A stretch of 61,669 nucleotides of DNA from Paracoccaceae bacterium (GCA_021775315.1 JAJFIC010000096.1:1-61669), one strand, 5' to 3'. Counted from the first letter of the stretch, positions 36,114 to 45,939 are shown. Notes: generated by a model not told the origin, from the letters alone. Made by a program: numbers and translations.

Positions 36114-37523
36114 CTACCGGCGTAGGTGGGTGATTTTAAACGACCTTTGGTGTTCGTCAAATGTCGGCTCGACTGGTTCGGCAATTTGCAGGCGTTCACC
36201 GCTTTTCATCAACCGCTCTGCCAGAAAATACGACGCTATGGCGACAAACACCCCGCCTGCCATCTGCCCGATCAGCACGCCCTCTGCGCCAAAATACTGC
36301 GCCCCAAAAAAGACAAAGGGGATAACACCCAATGTGTTGCGACCCCAGTTCACCCAAGTGGAATAAAACGGGTGGCCCAGATTGTTGTAGGCCGCGTTGC
36401 CCACAAAAATCACGCCGTTGAAAATCCATAGCAGCGAAAGCGGCCCACAAAACAAAAAGATCAGATCGCGTGCCAACCCCTGCGCATTGAACATATCCGC
36501 AATCGGTGCGCGCAGGAAATAAAGCACTATGACGACTGGAATGACATAGACCACGATCAGCACCATGCTGCGGTTGAACGCTGTGCGGACGCGGTCATGC
36601 TGACCGGCACCGAAATTTTGACCAATGATCGGCCCGATTGAGCCTGACATTGCAAAGATCAGGGCAAATGCTACCGGCGTGACCCTGCCAATAATCGCCA
36701 TGCCGGCGACTGCGGCCTCGCCGAATTCGGCCACGGCGCGGGTGACATAGGCCCCACCGATCGGGGCGGCGACATTTGCCAGCATCGCAGGCACAGCAAT
36801 CGCTGCGATTGGCCTTAAGTCCCGGCCTATTGCGGCCAGCGAAAGCCCGCAAAACCCGCCGAAACGGCGTGTGATGTACCAAACGCCGGTGATGGCCACC
36901 GATACTCGCGACATGACCGAGGCCCAGGCGGCCCCGTCCAAACCCATGTCCAGAACGAAGATGAAAATGGGGTCCAGAACTGCGTTCACCACGCCCGCTA
37001 TCAATGTCACCATCATCGAAAGACGCGCAGCCCCGTGGCTGCGAAGTGCGGCCGAGGCGACAATTCCGATCAACAGGATCGGCATGGTCGGGATCAATAT
37101 CTTCAGATAAGACACGGCCAGTTCCTGTGTCTCGCCTGTGGCCCCAATCAGGCCTGCCAATTCGGATAGATTGGCGTAAATTAAAGCCGCGAAAAGCACG
37201 GCAAAGACCAAGCCTACGATCAGCACATGGGTCAACATTTCGGTGGCGCGCTCGGGCCTGTTTTCGCCCAATGATTTGGCAACCATCGCCCCGCCTGCAA
37301 TGGCAATACCAATCGAGATCGAGGTGGTCATAAACAGAATGGTCCCGGCAAAACCAACCGCTGCGGCCAATTCTTCGACCCCCAACATAGAGATGAACAA
37401 CATATCGACAAGATCAACCACGAAAAGCGCAACAAAGCCGATTGCAGATGTCAGGGACATTGCAATGATGTGCTGGGTTAGGCTGCCCGTTAGAAACTTT
37501 GCCTGTTCTTGGGATTTGGTCAT
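36114..37523 (-). CDS. MATE-family efflux transporter
   Basis: A 469-residue protein with about twelve membrane segments. FVVDLVDMLFISMLGVEELAA, a duplicated half and GSIGPIIGQNFGAG are typical of MATE (NorM/DinF-type) antiporters. Convergent with the oxygenase gene, 31 bases from its stop. Substrate unknown. Confidence 0.9.
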   Translation of the reverse strand: MTKSQEQAKFLTGSLTQHIIAMSLTSAIGFVALFVVDLVDMLFISMLGVEELAAAVGFAGTILFMTTSISIGIAIAGGAMVAKSLGENRPERATEMLTHVLIVGLVFAVLFAALIYANLSELAGLIGATGETQELAVSYLKILIPTMPILLIGIVASAALRSHGAARLSMMVTLIAGVVNAVLDPIFIFVLDMGLDGAAWASVMSRVSVAITGVWYITRRFGGFCGLSLAAIGRDLRPIAAIAVPAMLANVAAPIGGAYVTRAVAEFGEAAVAGMAIIGRVTPVAFALIFAMSGSIGPIIGQNFGAGQHDRVRTAFNRSMVLIVVYVIPVVIVLYFLRAPIADMFNAQGLARDLIFLFCGPLSLLWIFNGVIFVGNAAYNNLGHPFYSTWVNWGRNTLGVIPFVFFGAQYFGAEGVLIGQMAGGVFVAIASYFLAERLMKSGERLQIAEPVEPTFDEHQRSFKITHLRR

Positions 37524-37589
37524 GTTTTTGGTTTGGCCATGGTGGCTTTCATCTGCGCGGCGACAATTATTTCTATACCCTGACCCACC

Positions 37590-37868
37590 TCATTGCGTGG
37601 CCATTTTGAATGCTAGTGCATGCGTGGTCGCTGGTCCATCGGGATGATGGTTTGGCGCACCTGCTTCCTTTCGGGTGGCCATCTGCATGATCTGCCCGTC
37701 TGTAAACCTTGCGTTGAATGGCCAGTGTTTGCCCCGTTCGCGCTGTTTCCAAACGATCAGGGTGCAAGCCCATGGCATATCCCCAACTTTCGCCCTATCA
37801 AAACATAGATACATCGCCTCCTTACAGGGCGAATTCCAGGTTTCAATCAAGTGGTCGGTTACGGACAA
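37590..37868 (-). CDS. Hypothetical 92-residue protein
   Basis: A frame starting at TTG with GGAAA a few bases upstream. It contains CKEAMYLCFDRAKVGDMPWA and then TLIVWKQRERGKHWPFNARF, which reads like a small alpha/beta protein, but I recognise no family. It lies between divergently placed transporter genes. It may be a real uncharacterised gene or chance; no other frame in this gap looks better. Confidence 0.35.
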   Translation of the reverse strand: MSVTDHLIETWNSPCKEAMYLCFDRAKVGDMPWACTLIVWKQRERGKHWPFNARFTDGQIMQMATRKEAGAPNHHPDGPATTHALAFKMATQ

Positions 37869-37932
37869 GTTGATTTCCAGCTCGCCGTGTTAGTCGCTGT
37901 ATTAGAAATACCTAAACCCTCAGGAGCGTTTT

Positions 37933-38922
37933 TTGCCAACCCATCCCGCCATACCCTCGAACAATGCTTCAGCAGGAATAGCTTTCATTCTGGTTGGAAT
38001 GGCGGCGATTTCTGTCAATGACATGCTGATCAAACAGCTTTCCGGTGGCTACCCGTTGCATCAGATGGTGTTCATCCGGTCGGCAATCGGCATTTGTTTC
38101 AGTTTGGTTTTGGTCCAGTTTGAGGGCGGGTTTGGGATTTTGCGCACCAAGACGCCTTTTCTGCACGTGATACGTGGCCTGTTGGTCGTGGTATCAAACA
38201 TGACGTTTTTTACCGCCCTTGCGGTGATACCTCTTGCTGATGCTACGGCTTTGTTCTTTGTGGCCCCTTTGATGATCACGCTGTTTTCGATTCCCATACT
38301 GGGCGAAAAAGTCGGCCCGTTGCGGTTGGGGGCCGTTGTCGTTGGGTTTATCGGCGCCATCATCATGATGCGGCCCTGGCAATCCTCTGGTGAAAGCGAT
38401 GTCAGCCGCCTTATCCTGTTGCTGCCGATATTATCCGCGACAACCTATGCCTTGAACCAGATCATGACGCGAAAGCTGGGCGTGGTCAGCCGCGCATCTG
38501 CCCTGTCTGTCTACATCCAATCAATGTTCATTGTTGTCAGCCTGGGGTTTTATTTTGTTGCCGGTGACGGGCGGTATGCTGAGGGCCTGACCAATGACAG
38601 CCTCGTATTTTTGCTAAGGGCGTGGGTGTGGCCCGAAGGTGGTGAGTGGTACTATCTGGTAGGGCTTGGCATGAACTCGGCCATTATCGGCTATTCGTTG
38701 TCACAAGCCTACCGACTGGCATCAGCCGCCACGATTGCGCCCTTTGAGTATGTCGGCCTGCCGCTTGCAGTGTTCTGGGGTTGGATCTTTTGGGATGAGC
38801 TGCCGGGGCCCGCAATTGTTGCTGGTATATTGCTGATCACCGGTTCTGGTTTGTTCGTTTTCTTCCGCGAACAACAAAAGAACCGTCCGATGGTCAAGCG
38901 ACGGGTCAACCGTCGATACTAA
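37933..38922 (+). CDS. EamA/DMT-family transporter
   Basis: A 329-residue protein with ten membrane segments in two repeats. FILVGMAAISVNDMLIKQLS at the start and LADATALFFVAPLMITLFS then LGEKVGPLRLGAVVVGFIGA are EamA hallmarks. The start is a TTG with AGGAG 6 bases upstream. Probably exports or imports a small metabolite. Confidence 0.9.
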   Translation: MPTHPAIPSNNASAGIAFILVGMAAISVNDMLIKQLSGGYPLHQMVFIRSAIGICFSLVLVQFEGGFGILRTKTPFLHVIRGLLVVVSNMTFFTALAVIPLADATALFFVAPLMITLFSIPILGEKVGPLRLGAVVVGFIGAIIMMRPWQSSGESDVSRLILLLPILSATTYALNQIMTRKLGVVSRASALSVYIQSMFIVVSLGFYFVAGDGRYAEGLTNDSLVFLLRAWVWPEGGEWYYLVGLGMNSAIIGYSLSQAYRLASAATIAPFEYVGLPLAVFWGWIFWDELPGPAIVAGILLITGSGLFVFFREQQKNRPMVKRRVNRRY

Positions 38923-38985
38923 AACCAACAATTGGTGATGCGTGAAATCTGACAGTCGCCCCCTGCCCGATCACACCGGTTCTGC

Positions 38986-40035
38986 CTATGCCAGCAAGCG
39001 ACCTTCACGGCCTGACAATACCGGGCGTGTCGGCGGGCCATATGCAAACTCATCACAACGCAGTTCAGGAAACAGATCAAAAAGCTCGTCCAGTGCCTCG
39101 GGCGAGACGGATTGTATTGCCGCTGGCCCCGGCAGGAAGCTTTCGGTTTCGATACCGTCGGCAAAAATGATCTCATGGTTATCAAACAGAAAATGAAAAT
39201 AGGTGACCGTATCGACATCAAATGCCGTTCCAATACTGTGATCATTGATCAGATGTTTGGCCGCCACCAAGACTTCGTCTTCACCAAAATACAACTGCGC
39301 CCGCACACCGCGGATCAGGACACGGTGTTGCTGGGATAACAGCATATCTCGGTCAGGCAGATCAGGCCCAAGCGCGTTTCTGCGTAATCTGACAGGCCGG
39401 AATGATGGGTTTGCTTTCAGGGTATCGGTGTTTACGCAGTTTCTGCCGATCCAGCGAATTGGCTGATCGCCGTGATCAAGCGTTCTGACAAGATCGCCAG
39501 ATTTTAAGTCCTCAACCAAGCGCCGCCCGTCGGGCGTTTCAACATAAGTTCCCAACGTCAGGCAAATTGGCGAAGCGTAGTCGGAATAAGCGGTATCACC
39601 TGAACCCGGCCCCTCGGACACGCTGACCACGGTCAACGGCACGCCTATCGGGGGAAACCCGCCGGGGCCGCCGATAAAGGACAGACCTTCAACCGTGCCG
39701 TAAGATGGCGAGCTTTCATTCAGGTTGAAACCGACCATGGTATAAGTGTTCGTGCCATCTGTGACGGTGACCTGATACTCGCCCTCAACCCGGGTGCCGT
39801 CGGTGCCTGCGATCCCGTCAATTGTCTGGTCACCATCCAGCGTTTGGCTGTTGTCGGAATCCTGAAAATCGCCTTCGGAATCGTCGATCAGCACTTCCAA
39901 CCAAGCATTAGAATCAAGGGTGATGGTTTCACCAAGTAGATGCGTCGCATCGCCTTGGGTGACGCCGTCCAGAATGGCCCCGTTTGAGATCGTGATATTT
40001 GATTCTTCAAGAATCCACATCGAATATTGTGCCAT
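38986..40035 (-). CDS. Hint-domain (hedgehog/intein-type) protein
   Basis: A 349-residue protein. The acidic, beta-rich N-terminal part (1-155) has no signal peptide and lists short Asp/Thr/Gly-rich strands, as in secreted adhesin-like proteins. Residues about 157-300 are a Hint domain: Cys158 in PICLTLGTYVETPDG, then LVEDLKSGDLVRTLDHGDQP and IRWIGR, later LLSQQHRVLI. In marine Rhodobacterales such proteins are frequent, and the role of the autoprocessing domain is not settled. A conserved His occurs in the SQQHRV segment. The gene is convergent with the EamA gene. Confidence 0.82.
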   Translation of the reverse strand: MAQYSMWILEESNITISNGAILDGVTQGDATHLLGETITLDSNAWLEVLIDDSEGDFQDSDNSQTLDGDQTIDGIAGTDGTRVEGEYQVTVTDGTNTYTMVGFNLNESSPSYGTVEGLSFIGGPGGFPPIGVPLTVVSVSEGPGSGDTAYSDYASPICLTLGTYVETPDGRRLVEDLKSGDLVRTLDHGDQPIRWIGRNCVNTDTLKANPSFRPVRLRRNALGPDLPDRDMLLSQQHRVLIRGVRAQLYFGEDEVLVAAKHLINDHSIGTAFDVDTVTYFHFLFDNHEIIFADGIETESFLPGPAAIQSVSPEALDELFDLFPELRCDEFAYGPPTRPVLSGREGRLLA

Positions 40036-40202
40036 TGCGCCCCAAACCCCGCGTTGCTGCTGCGTCGACTACTTTCAACTCGCGTGGGTATGGCGGCGAA
40101 TATTGTTCCCAATTTAGCGACAATAAGGAATAAATTGGACGGATAATTTCGCCCGGCCCTTGCGGGAAGGGTTAAGATGCGAGAGATATCCGTCTGATTT
40201 CG

Positions 40203-40943
40203 CTAAAGATAATCGAACAATCGACCCGGCAGGGCCGCGTGGCGGGCAATGCTCAACCCACGCATCACTGCAAACATCATCGCCTGATTTGACGTCACAA
40301 CAGGTTTGCCAAGATGCGCCTCAATATGGCTGATCACCTCGACCGAGCGCATGTCTGTGCAAGACAAAATGATCGCCTGAGCGTCGGGATGGTCTGCCTG
40401 TAAGGCCAGTTCATACACCTCATCCGGGGTCAGTTCGCCTTGGCCATAATTGCCAAGCTCGCGCCCCACATCGGCACATTTCACCGTTTCAATGCCGTTC
40501 GCGGCCATGAAACCCATGGCTTGTTGGTTGATTTCCCCCAGATAAGGCGAAGAAAAACCGACCTTTTTCGCCCCAATCGTCTGGATCGCCGAAATCAGCG
40601 CCCCAGCCGCGGTAAAACACGCAGCCCCGGAACCTGATTTGATTTCTGCCGCCAATGTCGCGTCAAATTCCGGCCCATGCGTCAGCGTCGCAGAGGTGCA
40701 TCCGTAAAGCACGACATCGGGCCGCACCCCGGCGATCATCCGCAGATCGTTGCTGATGTCAGACGCCCCGAGACCAGCCATCTGGTCAGACCCCGGTATT
40801 TCATCAACGTCATATCCGCCCATACGCTGAAAATGCACAGTGCAATCAGGTGGACGCAAAAGCTCCATATCCGGTTCAAGATTGGTGTTGGTGAAAGGCA
40901 CCAGAACACCGATTTTAGCGCGTGTGCGGGTTTCAAAAGTCAT
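40203..40943 (-). CDS. Maleate isomerase/Asp-Glu racemase-superfamily protein
   Basis: A 246-residue protein with the two catalytic-type cysteines, Cys82 in VLYGCTSATLTHG and Cys195 in ILSCTDMRSVEV, and KIGVLVPFTNTNLEPDM at the start. This pattern fits the maleate cis-trans isomerase and arylmalonate decarboxylase branch. The start at 40943 overlaps the aminotransferase stop by 4 bases (ATGA), with AAGGAA upstream. It is the last gene of the hydantoinase operon, where a racemase or isomerase of a ring-opened product would make sense. Confidence 0.85.
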   Translation of the reverse strand: MTFETRTRAKIGVLVPFTNTNLEPDMELLRPPDCTVHFQRMGGYDVDEIPGSDQMAGLGASDISNDLRMIAGVRPDVVLYGCTSATLTHGPEFDATLAAEIKSGSGAACFTAAGALISAIQTIGAKKVGFSSPYLGEINQQAMGFMAANGIETVKCADVGRELGNYGQGELTPDEVYELALQADHPDAQAIILSCTDMRSVEVISHIEAHLGKPVVTSNQAMMFAVMRGLSIARHAALPGRLFDYL

Positions 40944-42007
40944 TGGAATATTCCTTTCAACACAGCCAAAACGCGGTCCATCACCGCTTGTTGGCAAATC
41001 GTCATCCGCAGGCAATCGGGCAGGCCATAGCCCGCCATGCCACGCATCAACAGGTTTTCGGCGCGCAAGGCGGCATCTGCCTTTTGCGCCGTTTCAGCAC
41101 TGCCAAATCGCAGCAACAGGAAATTGGTGTGGCTGTGCGGCACATCTATCCCAAGCGCGCGCAGTGAACTGGCAAATCTATCACGGATATTTGCCGTCTG
41201 AGAAATAGTGGCGCGCATATGCGCCTGATCGCGCATCGCGGCTGTCGCGATTGCCTGCGAGGGGGTTGAGATGTTGTTGGGGCTTAATAACTTGCGCACG
41301 TGGCATGCAATGTCGGGCGGGAAATACCCCCAGCCAACACGGGCACCTGCTAGCCCGTGGGCTTTTGAGAATGTGCGCAAGGCAACCGTATCACCCCGCT
41401 CAACAAGGGCAAAAATCGCGGCGGGATCATGGACGCCATCGGAAAATTCCGCATAGGCCTGATCAATCACCAGCAAGACGTCAGCAGGCATTTGTTTTCT
41501 AAGCCGTAACAGTTCGTCATTTGGGATAAGGGTTCCGGTGGGGTTGGCGGGATTACAGACAAACACAATCCGGGTTTGATCCGTCACTGCGTCAAGGATG
41601 TCATCGACTGACACGGTCAGATTAACCTCGCGGGCTTTGACATAGTTGGCCTGAACTTGCGCTGCCACCGTCGCCACAAAAGCATAGCCGTAATCGGTTC
41701 CCAAAACATGATCGCCGGGGCCTGCAAACGCCCGGATCAGGCAAGCGATCAGCTCCATCGAGCCTGCGCCGCATAGGGTTTTGTCGGCTTTCAGCCCATG
41801 CACCTTGGCAATAGCGACGCGCAGATCACGCCATTCAGGATCGGGATAGAGCGGCATCTGATCAACCGCAGCCTTGCCCGCCGCAATGGCGGCGTCACTG
41901 GCCGGGAATGTACTTTCGTTTTGGGCCAGTGAAACTGTGTCTGGCCCGCCCAAATCTGCAAGTGCATAGGCAGCCATGGCATCAATATGGGCTACGGGGC
42001 GGATCAT
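40940..42007 (-). CDS. HisC-like PLP aminotransferase in a hydantoinase operon
   Basis: A 355-residue class I/II aminotransferase of the histidinol-phosphate type: AQNESTFPASDAA, VFVCNPANPTGTLIPNDEL, DQAYAEFSDG and the lysine in TFSKAHGLAGARVGWG. No histidine-biosynthesis gene is nearby, and the 4-base overlaps on both sides tie it to the hydantoinase genes. A catabolic aminotransfer on the ring-opened product is inferred. Confidence 0.87.
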   Translation of the reverse strand: MIRPVAHIDAMAAYALADLGGPDTVSLAQNESTFPASDAAIAAGKAAVDQMPLYPDPEWRDLRVAIAKVHGLKADKTLCGAGSMELIACLIRAFAGPGDHVLGTDYGYAFVATVAAQVQANYVKAREVNLTVSVDDILDAVTDQTRIVFVCNPANPTGTLIPNDELLRLRKQMPADVLLVIDQAYAEFSDGVHDPAAIFALVERGDTVALRTFSKAHGLAGARVGWGYFPPDIACHVRKLLSPNNISTPSQAIATAAMRDQAHMRATISQTANIRDRFASSLRALGIDVPHSHTNFLLLRFGSAETAQKADAALRAENLLMRGMAGYGLPDCLRMTICQQAVMDRVLAVLKGIFQ

Positions 42008-43659
42008 TGGCCTGCCCCGTAATCTGTGACCGCCCGCTTGGGCGTAACCAGCCCGCGTTTCAGATCAAGCGCAAGCGCGCCCGGTTCGCGTTCGGAGGGC
42101 GGGCCAAAACCGCCGCCCCCGGGCGTGTCAAAGATAAACGTGTCATCGCCTTTGACCCGCAGCTCACCTTTGCCCGGTATATCCTTTTTGCGGCCCCGAA
42201 TTCGGATGCGACCCGGCGCACCGGGCAAGCCGCCCATGCGGCCAAGCGCGGGGAATTTCAGACGCTCAACCGACAGAAACACGATGAACGGCGCGCCATT
42301 GGCCGAGGTTATTTCGATCCTTTGCCCCAACCCGCCGCGATATTTTCCGGACCCGCCCGAGTCTGGCAAAAGTTCGCGTTTCCACAAGACAACAGGTGCG
42401 ACGGATTCTGTGATTTCCACTTGCGAGCCAAACACACCGGACGGGTAAGCCGTTGCCGACAAACCGTCGGAATGCGGTCGCGCGCCGGTGCCGCCGTTAT
42501 GCACAGGCTCGATAGCAAATTCGCGACCGCCATTGGCCGCAACTTCGGGCGCGTGGCGCATCGGCAAATCAAACATGCAACTTGCGCCTTCCGCAGGCAC
42601 CTGATCGGGCAAGGCCTGATGCAAACAGCCAAAAACCAAATCAGGCGTGACCTGCCCCAGCGTGTGACGCATGGCCACTGGCACCGGGCGTTGGGCATTT
42701 AAAATACAACCTTTGGGTCCGGTCACGGTGAACGGATCTAACGAGCCTGCATTGTTGGGAATGTCGCTGCCAACGATACAGCGCATGGCAAACACGGTAT
42801 AAGCCGTGGCGTAGTTCAAAGGCACATTGATACCCTTGCCGGAACAGCCCGAAGTGCCAGCAAAATCCACATGCATCCCGGCCTTGCTGATGGTCAGGGT
42901 GGCGTGCAGCTCAAGTTCATTTTCATAACCATCCATGCGCAGCATGTTTTTGTACGTGCCTTCCGGCACCTCGGCAATCGCCGCTAGCGTGCCGCGTCGC
43001 GACGTGTCGATGATGTAGCGGCTAAGGGCATCCAGATCGTCGATATGGAATTCATCCATGGTGTCCAGCAGGCGGCTCGCCCCGGCCTCGCAACAGGCGA
43101 TCAACGCATAGATATCGCCCTCATTGGCGATCGGTTCACGGCTGTTGGCGCGGACAATGTCCAGCAGCAAAGCGTTTGGAACGCCTTCCTCGACCAGCTT
43201 GCAAGGTGGGATCAGCAGGCCCTCGTCATAGATGTCAGACCCTTCGGGCCCCATGCCAAGCCCGCCGAGATCGACAAGATGCGACGTGCAGGACGTGAAG
43301 CCGACAACTTTGCCGTTCTTGAAAGCAGGCATCATCAAAAGAAAATCGTTCAGATGCCCGGACGCCAGCCAGGGATCGTTGGTCATATAGATGTCGCCGG
43401 GTTTCATGTTTTGCACCTGAAATCGCTCGCGCAGATGCAGCACCGCCTCGGCCATTGTGTTGATATGCCCCGGTGTGCCGGTCACCGCTTGCGCCAGCAT
43501 CCGGCCTTGTGCGTCAAAAATCCCGGCAGAAATATCACCACATTCACGCACGATTGGGCTAAAGGCGGCGCGGATCAGGATTTGGCCCTGCTCTTCAACA
43601 ACGGCAAGCAGACGGTTCCACATGACTTGCATACGGGCAGCGGAAAGATCAGCCATCAT
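42004..43659 (-). CDS. Hydantoinase B/oxoprolinase-family protein (HyuB-like)
   Basis: A 551-residue HyuB-type subunit: IVRECGDISAGIFDAQGRML, TPGHINTMAEAVL, YMTNDPWLASGHLNDFLLM and a C-terminal DTPGGGGFGPPSERE motif, all typical. It overlaps HyuA by 4 bases (ATGA) with AAAGGGGC as RBS. Together with HyuA it opens a cyclic amide using ATP, as 5-oxoprolinase or N-methylhydantoinase does. Substrate unknown. Confidence 0.92.
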   Translation of the reverse strand: MMADLSAARMQVMWNRLLAVVEEQGQILIRAAFSPIVRECGDISAGIFDAQGRMLAQAVTGTPGHINTMAEAVLHLRERFQVQNMKPGDIYMTNDPWLASGHLNDFLLMMPAFKNGKVVGFTSCTSHLVDLGGLGMGPEGSDIYDEGLLIPPCKLVEEGVPNALLLDIVRANSREPIANEGDIYALIACCEAGASRLLDTMDEFHIDDLDALSRYIIDTSRRGTLAAIAEVPEGTYKNMLRMDGYENELELHATLTISKAGMHVDFAGTSGCSGKGINVPLNYATAYTVFAMRCIVGSDIPNNAGSLDPFTVTGPKGCILNAQRPVPVAMRHTLGQVTPDLVFGCLHQALPDQVPAEGASCMFDLPMRHAPEVAANGGREFAIEPVHNGGTGARPHSDGLSATAYPSGVFGSQVEITESVAPVVLWKRELLPDSGGSGKYRGGLGQRIEITSANGAPFIVFLSVERLKFPALGRMGGLPGAPGRIRIRGRKKDIPGKGELRVKGDDTFIFDTPGGGGFGPPSEREPGALALDLKRGLVTPKRAVTDYGAGQ

Positions 43660-45755
43660 AATGCCCCTTTCTGGTCTTGAATGAGGATAAGATTACCAAT
43701 CGCGTCAACATGGGCTGAGAAATCAGCACTGACAAGCGTGGTGGTTTGCGGTTCGGTCACAAGGGCCGGGCCTGTCACCCTATCGCCCGGCTTCAAATCG
43801 GCGCGCGCCACAAAAGCCGCCTGTTTTGTTGTACCGTCCAAGTCGCAAATGATCGGGCGGGTGTCCGTTGGCACGATTGTTGTCAGAGGCGGCGTATCCG
43901 GCACCGTCAGCACATCATCGTCCAATGTCGCAACGCGCACCGACCAGTTCAGGATTTCGATCTGCATGCCGGGCACTGGGCGCGAGAATTGTTTACGGTA
44001 TTCCTCTTCAAACGCCGTGGTCAACGGCTGGATGTCATCCACCGTTAAATCTCGATCCGGCAGCGCGATTTCAATTTCGTGGCCTTGCCCGTTATAGCGC
44101 ATGAACGCGCTGCGCCGGGTTTGGGTTATGGCATCCCCGGCACCCTGGGCCACGACCGTTTTGGCCTCGTCGATCATATGCAGAAACAGCGCGTTTATGT
44201 GATCCATATCCAAGGTGTTCAACATGGAATACCGGCTGCGCACGATCTCAAAACTGACGGGTGCAAAAAGGAACCCAATGGCCGAGCCGACACTGGGGTT
44301 GGGCGGCACCACGATGCGGTTGATACCGGCCGAGCGGGCAACCCGGCTTGCGTGCAGCGGGCCGTTGCCACCAAAGGCAATCATGGCTCGTGATCCAAGG
44401 TCTTTACCGGATTCAACCGCGTGCATCCGGCCTGCTGACGCCATGGATTCAACCACGATATGGCTGACGCCGTCAGCCGCGCCCGTGGTATCTGTTCCCA
44501 GTTTCAGGCCAATGCTGCGGGCCAGCGCATCTTTTGCGGCATCGACATCAATTTCGATATGTCCCTCGGCAAAGTTGTCCGGCACGATATAGCCCAGCGC
44601 AATGTCGCTGTCGGTCACGGTGGGTTCCGTTCCGCCGCGCATAAACGCCACCGGGCCGGGTTCTGAACCTGCACTTTTCGGGCCAACGGTCAATCGGCCC
44701 AGCCGATCCACATCCGCGATGGAGCCACCGCCTGCACCAATCTCGATCATTTCAATCACCGGGATGCGTACCGGCATACCGGAGCCTTTGATGAACCTTG
44801 CCGCGCGGGCGATTTCAAAACTGCGCGATGTTTGCGGACGGGCGTTGTCGATCAGGCAAAGCTTGGCGGTGGTTCCACCAACATCAAAGGATAACACAGA
44901 CTTCAAACCAGATCGCGCCGCCACGCGCGCCGCCAGAATGGCACCGCCTGCAGGACCGGATTCAACCAGCCGAATGGGAAAGCGCGTCGCGGTTGCGATC
45001 GTGCACATCCCGCCCCCGGCCGTCATCATCAGGATAGGGCATCGCACACCCTCGGCTGCGAAACGCTGGGCGAACCGGTTTAGATAGGTTTCCATCAGCG
45101 GTTGGATATAGGCGTTGGCGATCGTGGTGCACAGGCGGTCAAATTCGCGCGCCTCGGGGCTGACATCAGAGGAAATCGACACCGTCAGATCGGGACGCTT
45201 GGCGTTCAGGATTTCGCGCAGACGAATTTCGTGATCCGGGTTCGCATAGGAATGCATCAGACAAATGGCGACCGCTTTGGCCCCGGTTTTGTCCAGCCCG
45301 CCAAGCATCGCCTCGATTGAGGGATGGTCAAGCGCAATCAGAACCTCGCCAGCGGCGGACATCCGTTCGCGCACCGTCAGCGCATTTTCACGCGGCACCA
45401 GTAGATCGGGTTTGTTCAGGTTGATATCATATTGCGAATAGCGACGCTCGTAGGCGATTTCCAGAATGTCGCGAAACCCTTCGGTTGTGATTGTCGCAAC
45501 AGATGCACCGCGCCGCTCGATCAGGGCGTTGGTTGCCAGTGTCGTGCCGTGGATAAATCCCGTCACGTCCGCCAAAGTGCAGCCTGATTGCGCCATCACC
45601 CGCGCCGCACCTTCCATGGCACCATTAGCCGGATTTTCATGCGTTGTCAGGGTTTTGGCCGAGGCCAATTTCCCCTCCTCGCCTGAAACCAAAACTGTAT
45701 CAGTAAAAGTGCCGCCAATATCTATGGCAAGGCGCAGCGGCTTTGATGCCGTCAT
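43656..45755 (-). CDS. Hydantoinase A/oxoprolinase-family protein (HyuA-like)
   Basis: A 699-residue HyuA subunit with the N-terminal phosphate motif RLAIDIGGTFTDTVLV, FIHGTTLATNALIERRGA, and the second nucleotide segment VLSFDVGGTTAKLCLID. The ATP-dependent half of the enzyme. First gene of the four-gene unit HyuA-HyuB-aminotransferase-isomerase, all overlapping by 4 bases. A set of competing hairpins lies in its leader. Confidence 0.92.
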   Translation of the reverse strand: MTASKPLRLAIDIGGTFTDTVLVSGEEGKLASAKTLTTHENPANGAMEGAARVMAQSGCTLADVTGFIHGTTLATNALIERRGASVATITTEGFRDILEIAYERRYSQYDINLNKPDLLVPRENALTVRERMSAAGEVLIALDHPSIEAMLGGLDKTGAKAVAICLMHSYANPDHEIRLREILNAKRPDLTVSISSDVSPEAREFDRLCTTIANAYIQPLMETYLNRFAQRFAAEGVRCPILMMTAGGGMCTIATATRFPIRLVESGPAGGAILAARVAARSGLKSVLSFDVGGTTAKLCLIDNARPQTSRSFEIARAARFIKGSGMPVRIPVIEMIEIGAGGGSIADVDRLGRLTVGPKSAGSEPGPVAFMRGGTEPTVTDSDIALGYIVPDNFAEGHIEIDVDAAKDALARSIGLKLGTDTTGAADGVSHIVVESMASAGRMHAVESGKDLGSRAMIAFGGNGPLHASRVARSAGINRIVVPPNPSVGSAIGFLFAPVSFEIVRSRYSMLNTLDMDHINALFLHMIDEAKTVVAQGAGDAITQTRRSAFMRYNGQGHEIEIALPDRDLTVDDIQPLTTAFEEEYRKQFSRPVPGMQIEILNWSVRVATLDDDVLTVPDTPPLTTIVPTDTRPIICDLDGTTKQAAFVARADLKPGDRVTGPALVTEPQTTTLVSADFSAHVDAIGNLILIQDQKGAL

Positions 45756-45789
45756 AATTTACCCCAAAGTCAGAGAAAGATGTGCAATA

Positions 45790-45821
45790 GCGCCCGACAA
45801 TTCAGTCGGGAAACCGGGCGC
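45790..45821 (-). promoter_or_regulatory. Competing hairpins in the leader of the hydantoinase operon
   Basis: CCCGAC (45793-45798) pairs with GTCGGG (45805-45810) around a six-base loop. The overlapping GCGCCCG (45790-45796) can instead pair with CGGGCGC (45815-45821). The two folds exclude each other, and they lie 35-66 bases before the HyuA start codon on the minus strand. No T-run follows, so any switch would act on ribosome access rather than termination. Confidence 0.4.
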
Positions 45822-45939
45822 GCTAATGCACGACGAGGTCACAACCAGTGGCGCGTCGGCCCAGACATTTGGGAATATATGCGGTTCTCATCAGGCTATT
45901 CTGCGGTCAGTATGGAAATAAGGCGCAGCGAAAAACGAC

